From Shinella kummerowiae (GTDB taxonomy: Bacteria; Pseudomonadota; Alphaproteobacteria; Rhizobiales; Rhizobiaceae): a stretch of 64,000 nucleotides of DNA. Below are positions 11,759 through 20,778 of the stretch, piece after piece. The DNA is taken from the NCBI RefSeq assembly GCF_009827055.1, contig NZ_WUMK01000001.1:868001-932000 (forward strand). Reading direction: 5' to 3'. Position 1 is the first letter of the stretch. Every line of letters begins with the position of its first letter. The notes beneath the pieces were generated by a model. The model was not told the DNA's origin. It saw nothing but the letters and a program-made list of their open reading frames with translations, and ran no database searches. The position numbers and the translations under genes are program-made.

Positions 11759-12580
11759 ATGCGACTGAAGATCAGCCACACGACCGAATATCACTACGAC
11801 GATCCGGTGCAATATTCGCTTCAACGGCTGCGGCTGACGCCGAAGAGCCAGCCGGGACAGATCGTGCGCGCGTGGAAAACCACGGTGCACGGCGCGCGCC
11901 TGGAAGCGGGCTACACCGACCATTTCGGCAACCATGTCGATCTTGTCAGCACCAATGCCGAACAGGTGTCGATCCGCATCGTCGCCGAAGGCGAGGTGGA
12001 TACCGAGGATCGGGCCGGCGTGTTCGGCCCGCACCAGGGCTTCGTGCCGCTCTGGCTCTATCTGCGCGAGACGCCGCTGACCAAACCCGGAAAGCTCATC
12101 CGGGAATTTGCGAAAGCATCCAGCGGCGATAACGAGCTTGCCCGCATGCATGACCTGATGGGAGCGATCCACGCCACCGTCGCCTACAAGCCGGGTGAGA
12201 CCGGGTCGGAAACGACCGCCGAGCACGCGCTCGAGATGAAGCACGGCGTCTGCCAGGATCACGCGCATATCCTTCTGTCCGCGGCGCGCTATCTCGGCAT
12301 CCCGGCCCGTTATGTCTCGGGCTACCTGCTGATGGAAACCCCCGAGCAGACGGCAAGCCATGCCTGGGCAGAAGTCCATCTTCAGGGCCTCGGCTGGGTC
12401 GGTTTCGACGCGGCGAACAATATCTGCCCGGACGGCCGCTATGTCCGGCTGTCGACCGGCCTGGACTACAAGGATGCGGCGCCCGTGTCCGGCATGGTGA
12501 TGGGCACGGCCGCGGAAACGATGAGCGTGTCCATAACCGTCGCACCGGCTGGACAGAGCCAATCACAAAGCCAGAGCTGA
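11759..12580 (+). CDS. Transglutaminase-like cysteine protease family protein
   Basis: A 273-residue protein with an N-terminal beta-rich region (MRLKISHTTEYHYDDPV) and a transglutaminase-like core. The catalytic triad is visible: Cys165 in GVCQDHAH, His201 in SHAWAEV and Asp217 in GFDAAN. Such proteins act as peptidases or amide-exchanging enzymes. As third gene after the ATP-grasp and alpha-E genes (19-bp gap), it completes a conserved triad predicted to build or cleave peptide tags. The tail ends in an odd Gln-Ser repeat (SQSQSQS). No signal peptide is seen, so it is likely cytosolic. The start matches the family N-terminus; the upstream in-frame extension overlaps alpha-E. Confidence 0.9.
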   Translation: MRLKISHTTEYHYDDPVQYSLQRLRLTPKSQPGQIVRAWKTTVHGARLEAGYTDHFGNHVDLVSTNAEQVSIRIVAEGEVDTEDRAGVFGPHQGFVPLWLYLRETPLTKPGKLIREFAKASSGDNELARMHDLMGAIHATVAYKPGETGSETTAEHALEMKHGVCQDHAHILLSAARYLGIPARYVSGYLLMETPEQTASHAWAEVHLQGLGWVGFDAANNICPDGRYVRLSTGLDYKDAAPVSGMVMGTAAETMSVSITVAPAGQSQSQSQS

Positions 12581-12582
12581 CA

Positions 12583-12602
12583 GCGGCGGACATGGCCGCC
12601 GC
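12583..12602. terminator. Possible terminator hairpin between convergent genes
   Basis: A 7-bp stem (GCGGCGG / CCGCCGC, 6-nt loop) lies just after the transglutaminase stop and before the end of the convergent repeat-protein gene. It has no clear T-tract, so it may only pause or protect transcripts. Confidence 0.4.
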
Positions 12603-12616
12603 CCCCAGCTATTGCC

Positions 12617-13321
12617 TCATCGCGAAGCCGTCTCCAGCAGACGGCAAAGTTTCACCAGCGCCGCATCATAGCCACCGCCATTGACGCTGCGGCAGCGTTT
12701 GATGAGCTGAAGGCGCTCACTGCCCGGGAGCTGCGTGAATTCCTGCACGACGCCATCAGCGTCCGGCGCCACGCGGCCGTCATCATCACCCGGATTGTGC
12801 GGCCGCGGATCGACACGATCCGGCCGGGTGACCACGTCGTCATCACCAATGCTGACATCCACGCCGACATCGACCAGGTCACGGCCACCGACTGTTGCGT
12901 CGATATCCGCCGAAAGACCATTGCGGCCGCCGACCGTTGCCCGCACATCCGCATCCGCAAGTCCGTTGGCGCCGCCGACATTGGCCTTCGCGCGCGCATT
13001 CACGCCGTTGCGACCGCCGAGCGCTGCCTTCACATCCGCATCGGCAAGACCGCGGGCGCCACCGACATTAGCCTTGGCGCCGGCCCGCAAGCCATTCGCG
13101 CCACCAACCCTCGCCCCCACCTTCGCGTCGACCAGCCCCCTGCTGCCACCGACCCGGGTATCAACACCGGCTCTCACGTTGCCGACGCTGACACCGACGC
13201 CAAGGCCGAGACCATCCCGCTTGCCGCGCTCCGCCGCATGCGCCGGCAGGAAGAGAACCGCCGCGGCCAGCACGGCTGCTGAAAGCGTGGAAATCGATAG
13301 GCTGTTTGATGACCTGAACAT
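12617..13321 (-). CDS. Secreted glycine-rich repeat protein, unrecognised
   Basis: A 234-residue protein with a good signal peptide (hydrophobic residues 10-28, cleavage near PAHA-AE). Residues about 50-155 are at least seven tandem 14-15-residue repeats built on VGG-x-x-GL-x-A-x-x-x-A, with lengths alternating 15 and 14. An acidic linker (DDDVVTRPD...PGDDDG) and a C-terminal Cys-containing region (RCRS, LCRLLE) follow. Regular Gly-Gly turns with alternating small and charged residues suggest a beta-solenoid or amyloid-like surface, but no family was recognised. The start at 13321 gives the signal peptide; an in-frame ATG at 13477 would add an implausible extension. It converges on the transglutaminase gene. 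Confidence 0.7.
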   Translation of the reverse strand: MFRSSNSLSISTLSAAVLAAAVLFLPAHAAERGKRDGLGLGVGVSVGNVRAGVDTRVGGSRGLVDAKVGARVGGANGLRAGAKANVGGARGLADADVKAALGGRNGVNARAKANVGGANGLADADVRATVGGRNGLSADIDATVGGRDLVDVGVDVSIGDDDVVTRPDRVDPRPHNPGDDDGRVAPDADGVVQEFTQLPGSERLQLIKRCRSVNGGGYDAALVKLCRLLETASR

Positions 13322-13479
13322 GGAAACCTCCCATTCAGCGACCAGCCCGGGAGTGGACCGGTATCGCAAAATGGAAGGTTGAGTGGATGGCCGCGGTTCC
13401 ACCTGATCCTGTATGAAGGAAAAGGAAAGATTGCACTGCGTCCGGCAAGCAGAAGAATCTGTGCTGAAACGAAGCAAAT

Positions 13480-13507
13480 CCGGGCACGGCAGGATCGCCG
13501 CGCCCGG
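13480..13507 (-). terminator. Terminator of the chvE-ggu-ara operon
   Basis: Seven bases past the arabonate dehydratase stop, an 11-pair stem (CCGGGC, one G-U, CGGC; loop of 6) can form. It is followed on the minus strand by ATTTGCTT, a weak T-tract. It is positioned to end the long minus-strand operon. Confidence 0.6.
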
Positions 13508-13513
13508 AAAAGT

Positions 13514-15253
13514 TCAGTGGCTGTCCTTGCCGACCGCGCTGCCGCGGCAGCCCTTGAGGAAGTCGAGGTCGGCCCCGGTATCAGCGCCCTGAACGTGCTG
13601 CTGGTGCAGCCAGGCATAACCCGACGTCGGCAGGTCGTGATTCGGTTTCCACGCGGCGAGCCGGCTTGCCAGTTCCTCCTCGGAAATATCGAGATGCAGG
13701 CGGCGGTTCGGCACGTCCAGCTCGATCATGTCGCCGTTCTTCACGACCGCGAGCGGACCACCGACGGCGGCTTCCGGCGAGGTGTGCAGCACGACAGTAC
13801 CGTAGGCGGTGCCTGACATGCGTGCATCGGAGATGCGCACCATGTCGGTGATGCCCTTCTTCAGCACTTTCGGAGGAAGACCCATATTGCCGACCTCCGC
13901 CATGCCCGGATAACCCTTCGGCCCACAGTTCTTCATGACCATGACGCAGGTCTCGTCGATATCGAGACTGTCGTCGTTGATCTTGGCCTTGTAGTCGTCG
14001 ATATCCTCGAACACCACAGCACGACCGCGATGCGTCAGCAGGTGCGGCGAGGCGGCGGACGGCTTCAGCACCGCCCCCTTCGGCGCAAGATTGCCGCGCA
14101 CGACGACGATGCCACCCGACTGCGTCAGCGCCTTTTCCGCGGGCAGGATGACGTCCTCGTTCCAGTTGACGACGTCCTTGACCTCGTCCCAGACGGTTTC
14201 GCCGGACACCGTGATCGCATCCTTGTGCAAGAGGCCGGCTTCGCCGAGACGCTTCAGCACGACGGGCAGACCGCCGGCATAGAAGAACTCTTCCATCAGG
14301 TACTTGCCCGACGGCATCAGGTTGACGATGGTCGGCACGTCGCGGCCGCAACGGTCCCAATCGTCCAGCGTCAGGTCGATACCGACGCGGCCGGCCATGG
14401 CAAGCAGATGGATGACCGCGTTGGTCGATCCACCGATCGCCGCATTGGTGCGGATGGCGTTCTCGAAGGCCTGCTTCGTCATGATGTCGGACGGCTTCAG
14501 GTCGTCCTTGACCATCTGCACGATGCGCCGGCCGGTGAGCTGCGCCATAACCTTGCGGCGGGAATCGACGCCCGGGATGGCGGCATTGCCGGACAGAGCC
14601 ATGCCGAGCGCTTCGGCCATCGACGCCATGGTGGAGGCCGTCCCCATGGTGTTGCAGGTACCCGACGACCGGCTCATCGAGGCTTCGGCCTCAAGGAATT
14701 CGGCCTGCGTCATCTCGCCGGCCTTCACCATTTCGGAGAACTTCCACAGATGCGTGCCGGAACCGACGCGCTCGCCACGGAAGTACCCGTTCAGCATCGG
14801 GCCGCCGGTAACGACGATCGACGGCAGGTCGACCGAGGCGGCCGCCATGATCAGCGACGGCGTGGTCTTGTCGCAGCCGACCATCAGCACACAGCCATCC
14901 ATCGGCTGGCCGCGAATGGTTTCCTCAATCGCCAGTGCCGCGAGGTTGCGGTACATCATCGCCGTCGGGCGGAAGGTGTTTTCGGAGGCCGAGAAGACCG
15001 GCACTTCCATCGGGAAACCGCCCGCTTCCCAGATGCCGGCCTTCACCTTTTCGGCAAGCTCGCGCAGATGGCCGTTGCACGGCGTCATATCCGACCAGGT
15101 GTTGAGGATGCCGATGACAGGGCGCCCGTCGAACAGATCGTGCGGATAGCCCTGGTTCTTCATCCAGCCACGGTGATAGATCACGTCGCGGCTGGTGCCG
15201 CCGTACCATTCCTGCGATCTCAGCCTGCGCGGCCATTCCGCTTTCTTCGTCAT
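13514..15253 (-). CDS. araC: L-arabonate dehydratase (IlvD/EDD family)
   Basis: A 579-residue enzyme of the dihydroxy-acid/sugar-acid dehydratase family, very like the structurally studied Rhizobium leguminosarum L-arabinonate dehydratase in length and sequence. The [2Fe-2S] ligands are Cys59 (TPCNG), Cys127 (VGCDKT) and Cys200 (GTCNTMG). Lys129 is the usual carbamylated Mg ligand and the C-terminal RISDARMSGT carries the active-site Ser. It converts L-arabonate (and probably D-fuconate or D-galactonate) to the 2-keto-3-deoxy acid. It is the last gene of the chvE-ggu operon, after the semialdehyde dehydrogenase gene, which fits non-phosphorylative arabinose oxidation to 2-oxoglutarate. Do not confuse the symbol with the E. 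coli regulator. Confidence 0.92.
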   Translation of the reverse strand: MTKKAEWPRRLRSQEWYGGTSRDVIYHRGWMKNQGYPHDLFDGRPVIGILNTWSDMTPCNGHLRELAEKVKAGIWEAGGFPMEVPVFSASENTFRPTAMMYRNLAALAIEETIRGQPMDGCVLMVGCDKTTPSLIMAAASVDLPSIVVTGGPMLNGYFRGERVGSGTHLWKFSEMVKAGEMTQAEFLEAEASMSRSSGTCNTMGTASTMASMAEALGMALSGNAAIPGVDSRRKVMAQLTGRRIVQMVKDDLKPSDIMTKQAFENAIRTNAAIGGSTNAVIHLLAMAGRVGIDLTLDDWDRCGRDVPTIVNLMPSGKYLMEEFFYAGGLPVVLKRLGEAGLLHKDAITVSGETVWDEVKDVVNWNEDVILPAEKALTQSGGIVVVRGNLAPKGAVLKPSAASPHLLTHRGRAVVFEDIDDYKAKINDDSLDIDETCVMVMKNCGPKGYPGMAEVGNMGLPPKVLKKGITDMVRISDARMSGTAYGTVVLHTSPEAAVGGPLAVVKNGDMIELDVPNRRLHLDISEEELASRLAAWKPNHDLPTSGYAWLHQQHVQGADTGADLDFLKGCRGSAVGKDSH

Positions 15254-15302
15254 CTTTCCAGTCCTTCAAGGGACCGCCCGCAAAAGCCGGACGGCCTTTG
15301 TC

Positions 15303-16736
15303 TCACGCCAGGGTGTAGGCGGTCTTGACGGTTGTGTAGAATTCGTTGGCGTATCGTCCCTGCTCGCGCGAACCATGCGACGAGCCCTTGCGGCCGCCAA
15401 AGGGCACATGGAAATCGACGCCCGCCGTCGGCAGATTGACCATCACCATGCCGGCTTCGGCATTGCGCTTGAAATGCGTCGCGTGCTTCAGGCTCGTCGT
15501 CGCGATGCCGGAGGACAGGCCGAACGGCGTGTGGTTGGCGACGGCAAGCGCCTCCTCATAATCCTTGACGCGGATGACGGCGGCGACCGGGCCGAAAATC
15601 TCTTCGCGCGAGATACGCATGTCGTTCGTCGCCTCGGTGAAGAGCGCGGGCGCCAGATAGAAGCCGGGCGTGTCGCGCTTCAGAAGCTCGCCGCCGAAGG
15701 CGAGTTTTGCACCCTCTTGTCTGCCGATCTCGATATAGTCCGTGTCCTGCTTGAGCTGGCTCTCGTCGACCACCGGACCGATATGGGTGCCGGCCTTCAG
15801 GGCATCATCAACGACGACGCTCTTCAAGCGTTCACCGACGGCGGCGACGAACCTGTCGTGGATGCCTTCTGTGACGATGACGCGCGAGGAGGCCGTGCAG
15901 CGCTGGCCCGTCGAGAAGAAGGCCGAATTGACTGCAGCCTCGACGGCGACGGTGAGGTCCGCATCGTCGAGCACGACGAAGGGGTTCTTGCCGCCCATTT
16001 CGAGCTGGTATTTGCGGTTATGTTCGACGGAAGCGGAGGCCACACGTTTGCCCGTGCCTGTCGAGCCGGTAAACGTGATGGCATGCACGTCGGGGCTGTC
16101 GAGCATGGTCTGGCCGACGACCGAACCCTTGCCCATGACGAGGTTCAACACCCCCTTCGGCAGGCCGGCGCGCACGAGGATATCGACGATCGCCCAGGAA
16201 CAGCCGGGCACCAGTTCGGCCGGCTTGAAGACCACCGTATTGCCGTAACAAAGCGCCGGCGCGATCTTCCAGGCGGGAATGGCGATCGGGAAATTCCACG
16301 GCGTGATGATGCCGACGACGCCAACCGGCTCGCGGGTGATCTCGACGCCGATATTCGGGCGCACCGACGGCAGCACCTCGCCGGCAAGGCGCAGACACTC
16401 ACCGGCGAAGAAATCAAAGATCTGGCCGGCGCGCACGGTCTCGCCGATTCCTTCGGCCAGCGTCTTGCCCTCTTCGCGTGACAGCAGGCGGCCAAGCTCG
16501 TCCTTGCGGGCAAGGATCTCGTCGGCGGTTTTCCGCAGGATCGCGTGACGCTCGAGGATGCCGGAGCGCGACCAGGCCGGGAAGGCCGCCTTCGCCGCCG
16601 CAATCGCCGCCTTGGTGTCCTCGACGGAGGCGCGGGCATATTCGCCCACCACGTCGTCGGTATTCGACGGGTTGATGTTGCGGATCGCGTCCGAGCCGAC
16701 CCATTCGCCGGCAATCAGGTTCTGGTGGATGGTCAT
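15303..16736 (-). CDS. 2,5-dioxovalerate (alpha-ketoglutarate semialdehyde) dehydrogenase
   Basis: A 477-residue aldehyde dehydrogenase with full-length architecture. It shows the NAD-binding stretch ITPWNFP (residues 144-150), FTGSTGTGK (222-230), catalytic Glu246 in LEMGGKNP and catalytic Cys280 in STGQRCTASS. Its place between gguC and the arabonate dehydratase points to oxidation of alpha-ketoglutarate semialdehyde to 2-oxoglutarate, the last step of oxidative arabinose degradation. The substrate is inferred from context. The start at 16736 has AGGAGG 11 nt upstream and matches the family N-terminus (IAGEWV); an in-frame ATG at 16784 is less likely. Confidence 0.88.
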   Translation of the reverse strand: MTIHQNLIAGEWVGSDAIRNINPSNTDDVVGEYARASVEDTKAAIAAAKAAFPAWSRSGILERHAILRKTADEILARKDELGRLLSREEGKTLAEGIGETVRAGQIFDFFAGECLRLAGEVLPSVRPNIGVEITREPVGVVGIITPWNFPIAIPAWKIAPALCYGNTVVFKPAELVPGCSWAIVDILVRAGLPKGVLNLVMGKGSVVGQTMLDSPDVHAITFTGSTGTGKRVASASVEHNRKYQLEMGGKNPFVVLDDADLTVAVEAAVNSAFFSTGQRCTASSRVIVTEGIHDRFVAAVGERLKSVVVDDALKAGTHIGPVVDESQLKQDTDYIEIGRQEGAKLAFGGELLKRDTPGFYLAPALFTEATNDMRISREEIFGPVAAVIRVKDYEEALAVANHTPFGLSSGIATTSLKHATHFKRNAEAGMVMVNLPTAGVDFHVPFGGRKGSSHGSREQGRYANEFYTTVKTAYTLA

Positions 16737-16787
16737 GGGCTCTCGAGCCTCCTGTCTGTCGCGCACCGCCCGAAGGCGGCACATCCA

Positions 16788-17783
16788 TTACAATTGGCGG
16801 ATTTCGATCTCTTCTTCCTTGGCGATGGCCAGCGGGTTGCGCAGCGGCAGACCGAAACCATCCGCGCCGATCTCGAACACATCGCCCGCCTCCGTGCGGA
16901 TGCCGTCACCGAACGACAGCGTCGCGGTGCCGAACATATGCACGTGGATATCGCCCGGCGCGCGGAACAGGCCGTACTTGAAATGATGGTATTCGAGGTT
17001 GGCGAAGGTATGGGACATGTTCGCTTCGCCCGAGACGAAGGGCTTTTCCCAGAGAACTTTGCCGCCACGCAGGATGCGCGAGAAGCCGCGGATATCGTCC
17101 GGCGCCGCGCCCACGCGGATTTCCGGGCCGAAGCTCGCCTGGCGCAGCTTGGAATGGGCGAGATAGAGATAGTTGATGCGCTCCGTCACATGGTCGGAGA
17201 ACTCATTCGAGACGGCAAAGCCGATACGGAACGGCGAACCGTCGGTGGCGATGATGTAGATGCCGGCCATTTCCGGCTCTTCGCCGCCATCAAGCGCAAA
17301 GGAGGGCGACGTCAAGGCTGCACCCGGTGCGACGGCCTGGCTGCCATTGCCCTTGTAGAACCATTCCGGCTGCACGCCCTTTTCGCCGGCCTTCGGCTTG
17401 CCGTTTTCGAGACCCATGCGGAACATCTTCATCGAATCCGTCAGCGTCTCTTCGGCCGCTTCCGAGGTCTTCTTGTGCATGGAATCGCGCGTCGCGGCGG
17501 AGCCGAGATGGGTAAGGCCCGTACCGGTCAGATGCAGATGCGCGGCATCCGGATGGGTGATCGGCGACAGCAGGCGGCCGGCCGCATAGGCCTCCTCCAG
17601 ATCGACCGCATCACCAAGCCCCTTGGCATCGATGACCGCTTTCAGCGACTGGCCGCCATTGGCCGCCTCCATGGCAAGCGCATAGACGCTGCCGGCACCC
17701 TTGACCGCGCGGCCGGCACCGCCCTCTTCCCGCACGACCACGGTGATCGAACCGTCGGTATTTGCTACCTGCGAAATCAGCAT
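16788..17783 (-). CDS. gguC: GguC / AraD1 family FAH-fold protein
   Basis: A 331-residue protein of the GguC (AraD1) family, with a fumarylacetoacetate-hydrolase-like C-terminal fold (IGFAVSNEFSDHVTE, HVHMFGTATLSFGDGI). In Agrobacterium gguC follows chvE-gguAB, as here. Family context suggests L-2-keto-3-deoxyarabonate dehydratase, the step between arabonate dehydratase and the semialdehyde dehydrogenase, both encoded next; this is inference. The start at 17783 (MLISQV) has AGGACGAGGAA directly upstream; the longer frame to 17879 lacks this. Confidence 0.85.
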   Translation of the reverse strand: MLISQVANTDGSITVVVREEGGAGRAVKGAGSVYALAMEAANGGQSLKAVIDAKGLGDAVDLEEAYAAGRLLSPITHPDAAHLHLTGTGLTHLGSAATRDSMHKKTSEAAEETLTDSMKMFRMGLENGKPKAGEKGVQPEWFYKGNGSQAVAPGAALTSPSFALDGGEEPEMAGIYIIATDGSPFRIGFAVSNEFSDHVTERINYLYLAHSKLRQASFGPEIRVGAAPDDIRGFSRILRGGKVLWEKPFVSGEANMSHTFANLEYHHFKYGLFRAPGDIHVHMFGTATLSFGDGIRTEAGDVFEIGADGFGLPLRNPLAIAKEEEIEIRQL

Positions 17784-17912
17784 TTCCTCGTCCTTCCTGG
17801 AGCCGGCTTGCGCCAAGGCTCCGCACCTGCGGTGGACGGACGCCACCACACCGGCCGCCTCAGGCAGCCCGTCAAACACGCATGCAATCCAGATGGCTGG
17901 CCGGTGACCCGA

Positions 17913-19121
17913 TCAGCCCTTGTTCTTGTTGTAGACGTCGAAGAACACGGCAGCGAGCAGCACCAGACCCTTGATGAGCTGCTGGTAGTCGATGCCGATG
18001 CCCATGATCGACATGCCGTTGTTCATGACGCCCATGATGAAGGCGCCGATGACCGCGCCCGTGATTTTTCCCACGCCGCCCGATGCCGAGGCGCCGCCGA
18101 TGAAGCAGGCCGCGATGACGTCGAGCTCGAAGCCGACACCGGCCTTCGGCGTTGCCGAGTTGAGGCGGGCGGCGATGATCATGCCGGCCAGGGCCGCAAG
18201 CGCGCCCATGTTGACGAAGGTGAAGAAGGTCAGCCGCTCGGTGTTGATGCCCGAGAGTTTCGCCGCCTTCTCATTGCCGCCCATCGCGTAGATGCGCCGG
18301 CCGATCGTCGTGCGCGTCGTGACGAAGGTGTAGAGCGCAATCAGCACGCCCATGATGACCAGCACGTTCGGCAGGCCGCGATAGGTTGCAAGCTGGAAGC
18401 CGAGGAAGACCGCCACGGCACCGATGATCGCCATCTGCACCGCGAAGAAGGTGAAGGGCTCGTTTTCGGTTTCATGCAGCGCGTTCATGCGCCGCTCGCG
18501 CAGACCCGCATAGACCGCGTAGACGACGAGCAGGATGATCATCACCAGGGCGAAATAGTTCTTGATGAGGCTCGTCGCCGGGTCGGTGAGCGGCAGCAGA
18601 TCCGGAACGAAACCCGTGGAGAGGATCTGGAAGTCCTTCGGGAACGGGCCGACCGGACGGCCGCCGAGCACGACATAGGTCATGCCGCGGAAGACCAGCA
18701 TGCCGGCAAGCGTGACGATGAAGGACGGGATCTTCTGGTAGGCGACCCAATAGCCCTGCGCCGCGCCCATCAAGGCCCCGACGAGGATACAGGCCGGTAC
18801 GACGATGATCGCCGGCACACCCCATTTCACCAGCATGATCGCCGATATGGCGCCGATGAAGGCGACGATCGAGCCGACCGACAGGTCGATATGCCCCGCC
18901 ACGATGATCAGCAGCATGCCGAGCGCCATGATGACGATGAAGGAGTTCTGCAGCACCAGGTTGGTGATGTTGACCGGGCGGAAGAGCACGCCGTTGGTGA
19001 TGACCTGGAAGAAGATCATGATCACGACGAGCGCGACCAGCAGGCCATATTCGCGGATGTTCTTCTTGAGGTAGTCTCCCACCGAAGGCTGGGTCGTCTT
19101 GGTCGCGGTATCGGTGGACAT
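17913..19121 (-). CDS. gguB: Multiple-monosaccharide ABC transporter permease GguB
   Basis: A 402-residue inner-membrane permease of the BPD_transp_2 (ribose/xylose/galactose) family with about ten hydrophobic segments. It has the family stretches [43 protein letters not shown] and CFIGGASASGGVGKITGAVIGA. It forms the channel for sugars delivered by ChvE and powered by GguA. Its start overlaps the gguA stop by one base, so the two are translationally coupled. Confidence 0.93.
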   Translation of the reverse strand: MSTDTATKTTQPSVGDYLKKNIREYGLLVALVVIMIFFQVITNGVLFRPVNITNLVLQNSFIVIMALGMLLIIVAGHIDLSVGSIVAFIGAISAIMLVKWGVPAIIVVPACILVGALMGAAQGYWVAYQKIPSFIVTLAGMLVFRGMTYVVLGGRPVGPFPKDFQILSTGFVPDLLPLTDPATSLIKNYFALVMIILLVVYAVYAGLRERRMNALHETENEPFTFFAVQMAIIGAVAVFLGFQLATYRGLPNVLVIMGVLIALYTFVTTRTTIGRRIYAMGGNEKAAKLSGINTERLTFFTFVNMGALAALAGMIIAARLNSATPKAGVGFELDVIAACFIGGASASGGVGKITGAVIGAFIMGVMNNGMSIMGIGIDYQQLIKGLVLLAAVFFDVYNKNKG

Positions 19122-20656
19122 CAGTGTTTCTCCCCGGAGCGCATGATGGCGCGCATGATGGATTCCTGGCTTGCTTCCGCCTTGGAGAGCTCGGCCACGA
19201 TGCGTCCTTCGTTCATGACATAGATGCGATCGCAGGTCCCGAGCAGTTCCGGCATCTCCGACGAGATCATCAGGATGCCCTTGCCCTCGGCGGCAAGCTG
19301 ATTAATGATGGTATAGATTTCGAACTTGGCGCCGACATCGATGCCGCGCGTGGGTTCATCGAGGATCAGCACCTCGGGATTGGTGAAGAGCCATTTCGAC
19401 AGCACGACCTTCTGCTGGTTGCCGCCCGAAAGATTGACCGCTTCCTGATAGATCGAATGCGAACGGATGCGCAGCTTCGAGCGGTAGCCCGCCGCGACCT
19501 TGGCTTCCTGATGATTGTCGATCACCGTCGCATTGGACACGCCCTTGAGGTTGGCGAGCGTCGTGTTGTGCATGATGTTGTTGATCAGCACGAGGCCGAG
19601 ATGCTTGCGGTCCTCGGTGACATAGGCAAGACCGGCCTTGATCGCCTTCTGGATCGTGCTGACATCGACGGGTTTGCCGCGCATCAACACATCGCCGGTG
19701 ATCTTGTGACCCCAGGACTTGCCGAAAATGCTCATCGCCGTTTCGGTGCGGCCGGCGCCCATCAGGCCGGCAATGCCGACGACTTCACCGGCGCGCACAT
19801 TGAAGCTGACATCGTGCAGGAACTGGCGGTCGCGGTGGTGCTGGTGGAAGACGTTCCAGTTCTTCACTTCCAGCAGCGTCTCGCCGATCTTCGGTTCGCG
19901 CGCCGGATAGCGGTCTTCCATCGCGCGGCCGACCATGCCCTTGATGATGCGGTCTTCGGAAATATCCTCGTTGTGACAGTCGAGCGTCTCGACCGTGCCG
20001 CCGTCGCGCAGGATGGTGATCTGGTCGGCGACCTTTTTGATCTCGTTCAGCTTGTGCGAGATGATGATCGAGGTCATGCCTTGCGCGCGGAATTCCGTCA
20101 GCAGCTTCAGGAGCGCGTCGGAATCCTTCTCGTTGAGCGAGGCGGTCGGCTCATCGAGTATGAGCAGGCGCACCTTCTTCGACAGTGCCTTGGCGATCTC
20201 GACAAGCTGCTGCTTGCCCACACCGATATCGGTGATCAGCGTGCCGGGCGGCTCCTTGAGGCCGACCTTGTTCAGCAGTTCCTGCGTGCGGCGGAACGCC
20301 AGTTTCCAGTCGATGATGCCGTTTGTCGCCACCTCGTTGCCGAGGAAGATGTTTTCAGCGATCGACAGAAGCGGCACGAGCGCCAGCTCCTGGTGGATGA
20401 TGATGATGCCCAGATGCTCGCTGTCGGAGATCGTGGAAAAGCGGCGGACTTCGCCGTCGAAATGGATTTCGCCCTCATAGGAGCCGGCCGGATAGACGCC
20501 GCTCAACACTTTCATGAGGGTGGACTTGCCGGCGCCATTCTCGCCGACAAGGGCGTGGATCTCGCCTTCGCGGACCTTCAGGTTGACGTTGTCGAGCGCT
20601 TTCACGCCCGGGAACGTCTTCGTGATGCCACGCATTTCGAGAAGGGTTTTGCTCAT
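19121..20656 (-). CDS. gguA: Multiple-monosaccharide ABC transporter ATPase GguA
   Basis: A 511-residue sugar ABC ATPase with two nucleotide-binding domains. The first has Walker A GENGAGKS and Walker [11 protein letters not shown]. The second is degenerate in Walker A ([10 protein letters not shown]) but has a full signature LSGGNQQK and [11 protein letters not shown]. It energises uptake of arabinose, galactose, glucose or xylose bound by ChvE. It lies 122 bp downstream of chvE, separated by a strong hairpin. Confidence 0.93.
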   Translation of the reverse strand: MSKTLLEMRGITKTFPGVKALDNVNLKVREGEIHALVGENGAGKSTLMKVLSGVYPAGSYEGEIHFDGEVRRFSTISDSEHLGIIIIHQELALVPLLSIAENIFLGNEVATNGIIDWKLAFRRTQELLNKVGLKEPPGTLITDIGVGKQQLVEIAKALSKKVRLLILDEPTASLNEKDSDALLKLLTEFRAQGMTSIIISHKLNEIKKVADQITILRDGGTVETLDCHNEDISEDRIIKGMVGRAMEDRYPAREPKIGETLLEVKNWNVFHQHHRDRQFLHDVSFNVRAGEVVGIAGLMGAGRTETAMSIFGKSWGHKITGDVLMRGKPVDVSTIQKAIKAGLAYVTEDRKHLGLVLINNIMHNTTLANLKGVSNATVIDNHQEAKVAAGYRSKLRIRSHSIYQEAVNLSGGNQQKVVLSKWLFTNPEVLILDEPTRGIDVGAKFEIYTIINQLAAEGKGILMISSEMPELLGTCDRIYVMNEGRIVAELSKAEASQESIMRAIMRSGEKH

Positions 20657-20733
20657 GTATCAGTTTCCAGCAGCCGGTCCTCCACCATGCGGCGGTAAAC
20701 CGAGCCTATTCGCTCTGCGATCCGGAGAAAAGA

Positions 20734-20759
20734 GGGTTCGCGCGGCTTGGCGCGAACCC
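20734..20759 (-). terminator. Attenuating or stabilising hairpin between chvE and gguA
   Basis: A perfect 10-bp stem (GGGTTCGCGC / GCGCGAACCC, 6-nt loop) follows the chvE stop, with TCTCTTTTCT downstream on the minus strand. It probably ends or stabilises most chvE message, so that the binding protein outnumbers the membrane components. Confidence 0.7.
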
Positions 20760-20778
20760 CGGAGAGTGGAAAGAACGA

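Noticed and set aside
13174-13617. Small minus-strand gene between the repeat protein and arabonate dehydratase
   Set aside because: It overlaps the ends of both real genes and the operon terminator, and its translation is low-complexity.
16545-19223. An 892-codon plus-strand open frame opposite gguBC and the aldehyde dehydrogenase
   Set aside because: It crosses three well-recognised minus-strand genes and its translation is a His/Asp/Arg shadow with no family features.
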